A program made the position numbers and the translations under genes. Below the pieces are notes generated by a model that saw nothing but the letters and a program-made list of their open reading frames with translations, did no database searches and was not told where the DNA came from. From the NCBI GenBank assembly GCA_030043285.1, contig JASHXZ010000656.1, forward strand, positions 1 to 5,369: a DNA stretch of 5,369 bases. Direction: 5' to 3'. This DNA comes from Xanthobacteraceae bacterium. GTDB taxonomy: Bacteria > Pseudomonadota > Alphaproteobacteria > Rhizobiales > Xanthobacteraceae. Below, piece after piece: positions 1-5,369 of the stretch (its first letter is position 1; every line of letters starts with the position of its first letter).

Positions 1-735
1 CGTCGTGGCGAACGGATCGATCACTTTGAAACGATGCGGCAGCGCAAGGACGGCAGCCTGATCAATATCTCACTGACGATTTCGCCGGTGACCGACGGCA
101 CCGGCAGGGTCATCGGCGCTTCCAAGATCGCTCGCGACATCACCGAGCAAAAGCGGCGCGAGGAGCAGATCGCGTTGCTCGCCCGCGAGGCGGAGCACCG
201 CACCAAGAATCTGCTGGCGCTGGCGCAAGCCACCGTGCACCTGACCCAAGCCGACACGCCGGACGAGCTGAAGAAGGCGATCGACGGGCGCCTGCAGGCC
301 TTGGCCAAGGCGCACACGTTGTTGGCGCAGTCGCGTTGGGCCGGCGCCGACTTGCGCACGATCGTGACCGACGAGCTATCGCCGTACATGGGCGACGGCG
401 ACGCCCGCGCCGAAATTTCCGGTCCGAGCCTGATGCTCGATCCGGATCCGGCGCAGGCCGCGGCCATGGCCGTGCACGAACTGAGCACCAATGCGGCCAA
501 ATACGGCGCCCTGTCGGTGCCGGAAGGACGCGTCAGGGTCGAGTGGAAACTGGAGCCCGGCCGGCGGCTGCGGCTTCAATGGATAGAGACAGGCGGTCCG
601 CCGGTAACGCCGCCGCCGCGGCAGGGTTTTGGCACCCGCGTGATGCAGCGCATGGTCTGCGGCCAGTGCAATGGCGACATCGATTTCGACTGGCGCGCAG
701 AAGGCCTTGTCTGCGAAATCACGGTCGCGGCGTAG
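1..735 (+). CDS. PAS-linked HWE-family sensor histidine kinase (3' part, start outside window)
   Basis: The frame is open from the left edge to the TAG at 733-735, giving 244 visible residues. The first ~45 are the end of a PAS domain, including RQRKDGS, the strand LINISLTISPV and the typical exit motif KIARDITEQK, followed by a short helical linker. Next comes an H-box EAEHRTKNLL with the probable phospho-acceptor His at visible residue 66. The ATP-binding domain has the N-box AVHELSTNAAKYGALS (His ~159, Asn ~164), then LQWIETGGPP, which holds the Trp-x-Glu signature (W194, E196), and a glycine box GFGTRV near 209. The N-box His plus WxE defines the HWE class, common in Hyphomicrobiales. Such kinases autophosphorylate on His and pass phosphate to a response regulator. 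No membrane segment is visible, but the N-terminal sensory part is missing, so the signal cannot be inferred. No response regulator gene lies within the window. The ATP-binding domain runs to the stop with no receiver domain fused behind it. The kinase class is secure; the partner and stimulus are unknown. Confidence 0.93.
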   Translation, partial: RRGERIDHFETMRQRKDGSLINISLTISPVTDGTGRVIGASKIARDITEQKRREEQIALLAREAEHRTKNLLALAQATVHLTQADTPDELKKAIDGRLQALAKAHTLLAQSRWAGADLRTIVTDELSPYMGDGDARAEISGPSLMLDPDPAQAAAMAVHELSTNAAKYGALSVPEGRVRVEWKLEPGRRLRLQWIETGGPPVTPPPRQGFGTRVMQRMVCGQCNGDIDFDWRAEGLVCEITVAA

Positions 736-754
736 CGGCCTTCCGGCTCCTGCC

Positions 755-1309
755 TTACGGCTTCCAATCCTTCTGCCAAGCCAGCGGCGTCTTGGCGTCG
801 ATCAGGATGAAGGCAATGCGGCACGGCGTGGTGCCGTTGTTGACCCAGGCGTGATTGGTGCCCTGCTGCACCAGCACGTCGCCGGCCTTCACATGCACTT
901 CGCTGTCGTCGAGCAGCATGTCGATCTCGCCATCGAGCACGAGCGCATAGTCGATGGTTCGCGTCCGATGGGTATTGGCGTGCCGTCCGTAGCCTTGCGT
1001 CGCCGGGTCGATGCCCATGGACAGCAGGATCTGGTGATGATCGACCGGCGCTGCGCCGCTCAACACCGGAGCAAAATCGACGATGCGAAAGATCGTGCCG
1101 TTCGGCGGCGGCGGCACGCCGACTTGCGTCTGCGCGCGATCGGCTGACGACGTCATGTCGACCGGAAACTCGCTCGTCACCCACAGCAAGGTCATGCCAT
1201 TGCCGCCCGGACTGCGCTGCTTGGCAGGCAAGGCCGCGTCGAACAACGCCACCGCTTTGCCTGAAGCATCGTGGCCGGTCACGATCCGGCGCGTCGATTT
1301 CAACTCCAT
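755..1309 (-). CDS. Cupin-domain protein (BLL6423-like)
   Basis: This encodes 184 residues. The start is ATG at 1309, chosen because a strong GGGAGGAG lies six bases upstream. The frame stays open further upstream, but that extension is Arg-rich and not protein-like for the family. The C-terminal half is a single cupin barrel. GRHANTHRTRTIDYALVLDGE (about residues 108-128) occupies cupin motif 1, and AGDVLVQQGTNHAW (142-155) occupies motif 2. Likely metal ligands are His114, perhaps His110 or Asp120, and His153; the classic HxH pair is not present. The family usually has one small barrel after an N-terminal extension of about 100 residues, as seen here. Members are mostly uncharacterised, possibly metal-dependent enzymes or small-ligand binders; no reaction can be assigned. 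No signal peptide is seen, so it is probably cytoplasmic. It is divergent from the CocE-type hydrolase gene and converges on the kinase gene with a 19-base gap, where I see no strong terminator hairpin. Confidence 0.92.
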   Translation of the reverse strand: MELKSTRRIVTGHDASGKAVALFDAALPAKQRSPGGNGMTLLWVTSEFPVDMTSSADRAQTQVGVPPPPNGTIFRIVDFAPVLSGAAPVDHHQILLSMGIDPATQGYGRHANTHRTRTIDYALVLDGEIDMLLDDSEVHVKAGDVLVQQGTNHAWVNNGTTPCRIAFILIDAKTPLAWQKDWKP

Positions 1310-1315
1310 AATCGG

Positions 1316-1323
1316 CTCCTCCC
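1316..1323 (-). promoter_or_regulatory. Ribosome binding site of the cupin gene
   Basis: Read on the minus strand, this is GGGAGGAG, six bases before the ATG at 1309. It fixes that start over the in-frame upstream extension. Confidence 0.8.
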
Positions 1324-1352
1324 GTCGGGCGTTGTGTCGGCGGCCGCGTCGC

Positions 1353-1379
1353 TTGATCGGCACAGCAGCGCGCCATAAA
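1353..1379 (+). promoter_or_regulatory. Weak candidate promoter in the divergent cupin/hydrolase intergenic region
   Basis: The 147 bases at 1310-1456 separate two divergent starts and must hold promoters for both genes. On the plus strand, TTGATC (1353-1358) resembles a -35 box, and CATAAA (1374-1379) a -10 box (4 of 6 each), with a short 15-base spacer. Transcription from here would give a leader of about 70 bases before the GTG at 1457. No equally good pair was found on the minus strand, and no clear operator palindrome is visible. In GC-rich alphaproteobacteria such matches are weak evidence. Confidence 0.2.
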
Positions 1380-1441
1380 GGTGAGGCTCGTATTTGCCGG
1401 GCGCCGCGTGCAAATGCAAGAAGCGGGTCAGCGCTGCCGGC

Positions 1442-1452
1442 GAGGGGAGGGG
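1442..1452 (+). promoter_or_regulatory. Ribosome binding site of the CocE-type hydrolase gene
   Basis: The purine run GAGGGGAGGGG ends four bases before GTG at 1457; its inner GAGG core lies about six bases away. This is the reason for choosing that GTG over the in-frame TTG at 1394 (no comparable site) or the ATG at 1541. Confidence 0.7.
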
Positions 1453-1456
1453 TTTT

Positions 1457-3256
1457 GTGAGTGCCAAGCCGTCGCGTCCATTGCTGCAATCGGCCGAGGA
1501 TACGGGGAGCCAATACGACCGCGCGCCGAGCTTTGCGTCGATGGCGAGCGACCGCGACATCATGGTGCCGATGCGCGATGGTGTCGAAATCTGCGTCGAT
1601 ATTTATCGCCCCGAGGCCGCCGGCAAATCCCCGGCGCTGCTCGCCTTCGCCATCTATAATAAAGACATTCAGGGGCCCGACATGGCCGCGGCGCTGCCGC
1701 CGCAGCCGGCCTGGGCGCCGCTATGGACCGGGCCGCTCGAGGCCGGCGACACCAATTTCTTCGTCTCGCGCGGCTACGTGCACGTGATCGGTTCGCCGCG
1801 CGGCGTCGGCAAATCGCAGGGCGGCGGCTCGCGCGAGTGGGACTGTTACGACCTGATCGAATGGATCGCGACGCAGCCATGGTGCGACGGCAATGTCGGC
1901 ATGGTGGGAATTTCCGGGTTCGGCGCCGAGCAACTTGCCGCGGCCAAGAAACAGCCGCCGCACCTGCGCGCGATCTTTCCGTTCGATTCGCGCGGCGCCT
2001 ACGGCGAGCTCGGCGGCTTTCGCGACGAATATCCCGGCGGCGTCATCCATCTGTTTCGTTATCTGGTCGGGCATTTCTCGGCGCTGCACCAGCACAAGGG
2101 ACCGCCCGGCGCGCTGCCGGCCGAGCGCGAAGAGTTTTGGCGCGAGGCGATGGCCAATCCCGATTACAAAATGTATCCGCACGTCTACAATCTCCTCGCG
2201 CAAAAGGGCCAGCACATGCCGCCCTTTTTCAATTTACTGATCGACCCGTTCGACAGCGAAGCGGCGGTGCAAAAGAGCGAAGCCGAATTCGCAGAGATCA
2301 AGGTGCCGACCTATACGGGCTCCGGCTGGTACGGCTACACCTACAAGACGCACCTCAACGGCAGCCAGCATTGGTATCGCAACATCGCCGCGCCGAAGAA
2401 GCTGCTGCTCGCCGGGCCGGCGCACCTGGAACGGCCGTATCACGGCTTTCACCGCGAGGTGCTGCGCTGGCACGACCATTGGCTCAAGGGCATCGACACC
2501 GGCATCATGGACGAGCCGCCGGTGCGCTTCTGGGTGATGGGCGCCAATGAATGGCGCACCGCCAGCGACTGGCCACTGCCGCAGACGCAATGGACCAGGC
2601 TTTATCTGAAAAGCTGGCAGCGGCTGTCGGCCGACGAGCCGGCGCCGACGAGCGCCGCGGCGAACGTGCCGCCGGATTCATTCGTGCAGATGCCGCCGTT
2701 GCAGACCGACACCGTCGCGCGGCTGCGCTACATGACCGATCCGCTGCCGCACGACGTGCTGATCGCCGGCCCGATCGCGGTCACGCTTTATGCGGCGATC
2801 GATCAGGACGACACCAACTGGATCGTCATTCTCAAGGACATCGGCCCTGACGTTTCGGTGCAGAGCGTGCGCGAAGGCGAACGCAAGATACCCGCCGATC
2901 TGCCCGAGCGCGAGCTGACGCGCGGCTGGCTCAAGGCGTCGAACCGTGCGCTCGATCCGGCGCGCTCAAAGCCGTACTGGCCGTGGCACCCGCTGACGCG
3001 CACGGCGCACAAGCCGGTCACGCCGGGCGCGATCGAAGAATATCAGATCGAGGTGATGGCGACGGCGAATCTGTTCCGGGCAGGCCACCGCATCTGCCTC
3101 GATATCACCAGCCTCGATTTGCCGACCGGCGTCGCCGGCGCCACCAACGCCGAATACGTGCCGTATCACATCTGCTCCAGCAAAACGGTGCTGCATAAGA
3201 TTTATCACGATCTGCAGCATCCATCGCATTTGCTGCTGCCGGTCATTCCGGAGTGA
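1457..3256 (+). CDS. CocE/NonD-family alpha/beta hydrolase (S15 peptidase-like)
   Basis: This encodes 599 residues from GTG 1457 to TGA 3254-3256. Family members are serine hydrolases acting on esters or amides: cocaine esterase, X-Pro dipeptidyl-peptidases, glutaryl acylases. The substrate here is unknown. The N-terminal hydrolase domain (about residues 35-360) opens with MVPMRDGVEICVDIYRP (36-52). Tyr67 in AIYNK aligns with the oxyanion Tyr44 of cocaine esterase (RNPYDK). The strand-turn CDGNVGMVGISGFG carries the nucleophile elbow, with Ser153 in GISGFG. The cap region follows, then RWHDHWLKGID and VMGANEWR...DWPLP (about 338-374), both strongly family-typical. A C-terminal jelly-roll domain (about 400-599) ends in HPSHLLLPVIPE, so the protein is complete. 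Oddly, the catalytic Asp motif GWYD reads GWYG (Gly293), and GPWSH reads GPAHL (His323, shifted by one). This may mark a divergent subfamily with altered chemistry. No signal peptide is visible, suggesting a cytoplasmic protein. It is divergent from the cupin gene; no transporter gene is adjacent. Confidence 0.93.
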   Translation: MSAKPSRPLLQSAEDTGSQYDRAPSFASMASDRDIMVPMRDGVEICVDIYRPEAAGKSPALLAFAIYNKDIQGPDMAAALPPQPAWAPLWTGPLEAGDTNFFVSRGYVHVIGSPRGVGKSQGGGSREWDCYDLIEWIATQPWCDGNVGMVGISGFGAEQLAAAKKQPPHLRAIFPFDSRGAYGELGGFRDEYPGGVIHLFRYLVGHFSALHQHKGPPGALPAEREEFWREAMANPDYKMYPHVYNLLAQKGQHMPPFFNLLIDPFDSEAAVQKSEAEFAEIKVPTYTGSGWYGYTYKTHLNGSQHWYRNIAAPKKLLLAGPAHLERPYHGFHREVLRWHDHWLKGIDTGIMDEPPVRFWVMGANEWRTASDWPLPQTQWTRLYLKSWQRLSADEPAPTSAAANVPPDSFVQMPPLQTDTVARLRYMTDPLPHDVLIAGPIAVTLYAAIDQDDTNWIVILKDIGPDVSVQSVREGERKIPADLPERELTRGWLKASNRALDPARSKPYWPWHPLTRTAHKPVTPGAIEEYQIEVMATANLFRAGHRICLDITSLDLPTGVAGATNAEYVPYHICSSKTVLHKIYHDLQHPSHLLLPVIPE

Positions 3257-3290
3257 CATCAGGGCACAGTCATTTTGGCAGCGGTTTGTT

Positions 3291-3342
3291 GTTCACCTCA
3301 CCCTGAGGTGCTCGCGCCCAGCGCGAGCCTCGAAGGGCGAGG
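3291..3342 (+). repeat. Left unit of the composite repeat, with 8-bp hairpin
   Basis: The unit comprises the outer CCTCACCCTGAGG segment, a hairpin GCTCGCGC (3310-3317) / GCGCGAGC (3321-3328) with a CCA loop, then CTCGAAGG (3329-3336). CCTCG (3328-3332) can also pair with CGAGG (3338-3342), giving an alternative small hairpin. Confidence 0.8.
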
Positions 3343-3355
3343 CCGCGGCGCACCT

Positions 3356-3377
3356 GAAATCGGGCTTGCCCGATTTC
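3356..3377. repeat. Perfect 10-bp-arm palindrome inside the repeat
   Basis: GAAATCGGGC (3356-3365) and GCCCGATTTC (3368-3377) pair perfectly around a TT centre. The hairpin reads nearly the same on both strands and is a candidate bidirectional terminator stem, though the bases after it (GGCATATTTG) are only moderately T-rich. Confidence 0.85.
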
Positions 3378-3390
3378 GGCATATTTGTTG

Positions 3391-3414
3391 TCCAGATCGG
3401 CTAGCCGATCTGGA
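3391..3414. repeat. Perfect 24-bp palindrome inside the repeat
   Basis: TCCAGATCGGCT (3391-3402) is followed directly by its exact reverse complement AGCCGATCTGGA (3403-3414), with no mismatch and no spacer. It contains the otherwise rare CTAG at its centre. It could extrude as a hairpin in DNA or fold in RNA from either strand. A protein binding site is possible, but the setting in a repeat at gene 3' ends argues for a structural role. Confidence 0.85.
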
Positions 3415-3420
3415 TGCCTG

Positions 3421-3465
3421 CATCCTTCGAGGGCCGCTTCGCGGCCGCCTCAGGATGAGGTCAAC
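3421..3465 (-). repeat. Right unit of the composite repeat, inverted, with 6-bp hairpin
   Basis: Read on the minus strand, the order matches the left unit: CCTCATCCTGAGG, then a hairpin made of GGCCGC (3432-3437) and GCGGCC (3441-3446) around a 3-base loop, then CTCGAAGGATG. The stem sequence differs from that of the left unit while pairing is kept. Confidence 0.8.
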
Positions 3466-3473
3466 AGGAAGAG

Positions 3474-4907
3474 TCACTGTCCGCTGGGCGTGCGCAGGCC
3501 GAACCAGGTGTCGCGGACCTGGTGGTAATGCACCTGCGGATCATAGATCGACACCGGCAGCTTCAATTCCTGCGCCGACAGCCGGCCGACTGCGGAGAGC
3601 AGGCTGTACGAGGCGACGACGCGGTCGTGTTGGGCCACGATCAGGTTCTGCCGCGCGTTGACCAGAACCTGCTCGGCATTGAGGACGTCTTGCGTCGTGC
3701 GCTGGCCGGCCAAGGCCTCGTTGCGCACGCCGGTGAGCGCGCGGGCGGCTGCCGTGTTCTGGCGTTCAGCGGCTTCGACTTGCGCCTTCGCGGCCTGCAG
3801 CTGGCCCCATGCCTGCACCACATTGGCGCGCACCTGGTCGCGCACCTGATCGACGTTGAGGCGCTGCTGGTCGAGAGTTTCCTTGTCGAGCCGGATCGCC
3901 GAATACTCGGCGCCACCCTGATAAATCGGCACCGACAGGTTCAGCGTCACCGTGTTGGTGAACAGCTTTGGCGAAAGAAGTTGCGGATCGCGCTGCTCCT
4001 GAATGCTGTACTGGCCGGTCAGCGACGGCCACAGCGCGCCTTCGGCGATCTTGACCTGCAGCTGCGCCACGTCGACGCCGTACAGCGCAGCCGTAACCGA
4101 TGGATTCTCGGCGATCCCGACCGCGACCGCGGCGCTGACATTGGTCGGCGCGAGGCGATCGACCGGCGCGGCGGCGGCGAGATTCGCCGGTTCGACGCCG
4201 ATGATGCGCCGGTAATTAGCCCGCGTCGTCATCAGCTGCGATTCCGCGGAGTGCAGCGTGGCTTGGCCTCCTGCCAATTGCGCCTCGGCCTGCGCGACGT
4301 CGGTGTCGGTGACCTGGCCGGCGGAAAAGCGGTTGCGGGTGTCGGTCAGCGTGCGCTCCAGGACGCGGACGTTGTTTTGCTGCACCTGCAGGTTCGCGGT
4401 GTCGCGCGACACATCCATATAGATTGTCGCCGCCGACAGCAGCACCGACTCTTCCATCACGCGCAAGGTCTCGCGCGCCGCCGAGACCTGACTCTCCGCC
4501 GCCCGCACTTTGTTGGCGGTTTGCTGGCCGTTGAACAGGGTCTGCGTGCCAGTGAGCCCGGCCGCTTCCGGCGTGGTCAAGCCTTTGGCTGAGAATGTGA
4601 TGCCCGGGCCGGAGGGCAAAATAGTCCCGGCGGGAATGGTCTGCGTGACGTCCGAATATTGCCGGCCGATCGAGGCGTTGGCGGCGATGTTAGGTCGATA
4701 ACCCGACAATGCCTGCGGCACGCCCTCGTCGGTCTGGCGTACCATGGCGCGCTGGGCGTTGAGCTGGGGGTTGTTCTGGTAGGCCTTGGCGAGCGCGCTT
4801 TCGATAGTCTCGGCGGCACTAGGCCGCGACGCCGCGATGATGGCAGCGCATAAGGCAATTGCCGCTGCGGCGCGGCGGCCCCGCGCTCGCGGCCATCCTC
4901 TGCGCAC
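3474..4907 (-). CDS. TolC-family outer-membrane efflux/secretion channel
   Basis: This encodes 477 residues if translation starts at GTG 4907, which has GAGGGGG eight bases upstream. An in-frame GTG at 4931 would add eight residues and has a poorer site. The N-terminus is a signal peptide: an Arg-rich start, a hydrophobic AAAAIALCAAIIAAS core, and likely cleavage after PSAA (about residue 32). Two OEP repeats follow. The first spans about 33-240, with ALAKAYQNNPQLNAQR, TQTLFNG and RFSAGQVTDTDVAQAEAQLA. The second spans about 257-445, with VGIAENPSVTAALYGVD, VPIYQGGAEYS and EALAGQRTTQDVLNAEQVL. The long Ala/Gln-rich stretches suit the coiled-coil periplasmic tunnel. Trimeric TolC proteins form the outer-membrane exit of RND or ABC pumps and type I secretion; rhizobial BepC is such a homologue. 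No pump or adaptor gene is in the window, so its partner is unknown and it may serve distant systems. It lies downstream of the GST gene on the same strand, across 109 bases. Confidence 0.94.
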   Translation of the reverse strand: MRRGWPRARGRRAAAAIALCAAIIAASRPSAAETIESALAKAYQNNPQLNAQRAMVRQTDEGVPQALSGYRPNIAANASIGRQYSDVTQTIPAGTILPSGPGITFSAKGLTTPEAAGLTGTQTLFNGQQTANKVRAAESQVSAARETLRVMEESVLLSAATIYMDVSRDTANLQVQQNNVRVLERTLTDTRNRFSAGQVTDTDVAQAEAQLAGGQATLHSAESQLMTTRANYRRIIGVEPANLAAAAPVDRLAPTNVSAAVAVGIAENPSVTAALYGVDVAQLQVKIAEGALWPSLTGQYSIQEQRDPQLLSPKLFTNTVTLNLSVPIYQGGAEYSAIRLDKETLDQQRLNVDQVRDQVRANVVQAWGQLQAAKAQVEAAERQNTAAARALTGVRNEALAGQRTTQDVLNAEQVLVNARQNLIVAQHDRVVASYSLLSAVGRLSAQELKLPVSIYDPQVHYHQVRDTWFGLRTPSGQ

Positions 4908-4915
4908 TCGTGGAG

Positions 4916-4922
4916 CCCCCTC
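4916..4922 (-). promoter_or_regulatory. Ribosome binding site of the TolC-family gene
   Basis: On the minus strand this reads GAGGGGG, eight bases before GTG 4907. It supports that start; the alternative GTG at 4931 is preceded only by GGCTGGCGGC. Confidence 0.6.
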
Positions 4923-4960
4923 TACACGCACGCCGCCAGCCCCAATCCGCCGCAGGCAAA

Positions 4961-4989
4961 ACCTTACCGGCTGGCGCAGCGGCTTACAA
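4961..4989 (-). promoter_or_regulatory. Weak candidate promoter for the TolC-family gene
   Basis: On the minus strand, TTGTAA (4989-4984; 4 of 6 against TTGACA) is separated by 17 bases from TAAGGT (4966-4961; 3 of 6 against TATAAT). It would give a leader of about 45-50 bases before the start at 4907. It lies in the gap after the GST stop, so the TolC gene may have its own transcript. A small ACGT/ACGT stem with a following TTTTCTT lies just upstream, but it is too weak to call a terminator. Confidence 0.25.
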
Positions 4990-5016
4990 GAAAACGTGTG
5001 GATACGTGCTTCGCCT

Positions 5017-5369
5017 TCAGGGCTTCGGTTGCTGCGGCACCAGCGCGTCGTCGATCTCCCTGGCGCGTACGCATGCCGGGCGCGTGCTGAGCCGCTGCCA
5101 ATATTGCGTAAACGCCGGCCGCTTCTCGATCATGCCAAACATCATGCCGAAGCCGAGTTGCGAACCGACATAGACATCGGCGGCGGAAAAGCGGTCACCG
5201 ACCAGATATTCGCCGCGCGACACCGCGGCCTCGAGCGCATCCATGACGTGGTCGAAGCGGCCGTATCCGATCATGCGCTCGCGCTCCGGCGGCACCGTAA
5301 AGCCAAGCGCCTTGTTGCTGACCGCGGCCTCGACCGGGCCGGCAGCAAAGAACAGCCAGCGATAATAAG
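5017..5369 (-). CDS. Glutathione S-transferase family protein (3' part, start beyond right edge)
   Basis: The minus-strand frame is open from the right edge to TGA at 5019-5017 and shows 116 residues. They form the all-helical C-terminal domain of a GST. The stretch starts YYRWLFFAAGPVEAAVSNKA, typical of bacterial GST helix 4, and continues with ALEAAVSRGEYLVGDRFSAADVYVGSQL. In that stretch, GDRFSAADV holds the conserved N-capping box (S-x-x-D) and hydrophobic staple that stabilise the GST fold. It ends RLSTRPACVRAREIDDALVPQQPKP. The N-terminal thioredoxin-like glutathione-binding domain lies outside the window, so the catalytic residue and class cannot be read. Family members conjugate glutathione to electrophiles or serve as reductases or isomerases, usually in the cytoplasm. 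The gene precedes the TolC-family gene on the same strand with a 109-base gap, so co-transcription is possible but unproven. An internal GTG at 5295 is not a believable start because homologous sequence continues upstream. Confidence 0.92.
   Translation of the reverse strand, partial: YYRWLFFAAGPVEAAVSNKALGFTVPPERERMIGYGRFDHVMDALEAAVSRGEYLVGDRFSAADVYVGSQLGFGMMFGMIEKRPAFTQYWQRLSTRPACVRAREIDDALVPQQPKP

Larger units (their letters stand above)
3291..3465. repeat. Composite palindromic interspersed repeat between convergent genes
   Basis: This element nearly fills the gap between the two convergent stop codons, starting 34 bases after the hydrolase stop and ending 8 bases from the TolC stop. Its 18-base ends, 3291-3308 and 3448-3465, are inverted copies matching at 16 of 18 positions (GTTCACCTCACCCTGAGG against GTTGACCTCATCCTGAGG). 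Inside each end lies a hairpin, then an inverted CTCGAAGG (3329-3336 and 3424-3431). Between the arms sit two more strong palindromes. No reading frame with protein-like content crosses it. The arms resemble a short repeat I recall as frequent in Bradyrhizobium and Rhodopseudomonas intergenic regions, similar in style to REP/BIME elements. In this position it may act as a bidirectional transcription terminator or mRNA 3'-end stabiliser, but no clear T-tract follows any hairpin. Confidence 0.85.

Noticed and set aside
738..762. Near-perfect 11-base direct repeat (GCCTTCCGGCT and GCCTTACGGCT, 14 bases apart) at the convergent kinase/cupin ends
   Set aside because: It is short, single and partly coding; it could be chance or slippage. 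Neither copy forms a stem strong enough to call a terminator.
576..1376. A 266-codon minus-strand frame over the kinase end and cupin gene
   Set aside because: Its composition is Arg-rich and low in structure, and it overlaps two convincing genes in other frames.
1394..1456. TTG at 1394 as the hydrolase start
   Set aside because: The added residues (Cys/Lys/Arg-rich) are not family-like, and the strong ribosome site lies just before GTG 1457.
1723..2550. A 275-codon plus-strand frame inside the hydrolase gene
   Set aside because: It is an Arg/Ala-rich shadow in another frame of the hydrolase, with no motif and no plausible ribosome site.
3391..3414. Operator for a dimeric regulator
   Set aside because: The palindrome lies between two gene 3' ends within a repeat, not near any start codon, so an operator role has no support.
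3257..3473. Possible insertion sequence or MITE with target duplication
   Set aside because: There are inverted ends but no transposase frame, and no clear direct duplication flanks the ends, so I call it a palindromic repeat only.
3522..4592. A 356-codon open frame antisense to the TolC-family gene
   Set aside because: It is rich in Arg, Leu and His with no recognisable domain, and lies wholly opposite a well-supported gene. It is a typical mirror frame of GC-rich codon usage.

Overview
The window looks like a chromosomal segment of a GC-rich alphaproteobacterium, most likely Hyphomicrobiales near Bradyrhizobium, Rhodopseudomonas or Xanthobacteraceae. Three things suggest this: an HWE-type histidine kinase, a cupin of the kind described from Bradyrhizobium (BLL6423-like), and an intergenic repeat whose CCTCAYCCTGAGG...CTCGAAGG arms resemble an interspersed repeat I recall from these genomes. 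The assignment rests on recognition by eye, not on a search.

Layout, left to right. Positions 1-735 (+) hold the 3' part of a PAS-linked HWE sensor histidine kinase whose start lies outside the window. It converges on a small cupin gene (755-1309, -) across only 19 bases. The cupin is divergent from a 599-residue CocE/NonD-family hydrolase gene (1457-3256, +), and the two share a 147-base upstream region. The hydrolase gene then converges on a TolC-family outer-membrane channel gene (3474-4907, -). The 217 bases between those two stop codons are almost filled by a composite palindromic repeat (about 3291-3465). Upstream of the TolC gene, on the same strand and 109 bases away, is the 3' part of a glutathione S-transferase gene (5017 to the right edge, -).

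The genes do not form one evident pathway. The cupin/hydrolase pair could share regulation because it is divergent. The GST and TolC genes are co-oriented and could both serve detoxification or export, but no inner-membrane pump or periplasmic adaptor gene is visible. I found no tRNA, rRNA, CRISPR array, insertion sequence or phage gene, and no gene-free stretch over 300 bases.

Two items deserve a second look. One is the layered palindromic repeat, whose two arms keep their hairpins although the stem sequences differ. The other is the CocE-type hydrolase, which keeps the nucleophile serine and an oxyanion-type tyrosine but lacks the usual aspartate (GWYG instead of GWYD) and has an altered GPxxH motif. 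I see no clear evidence of a wholly new multi-gene system here.
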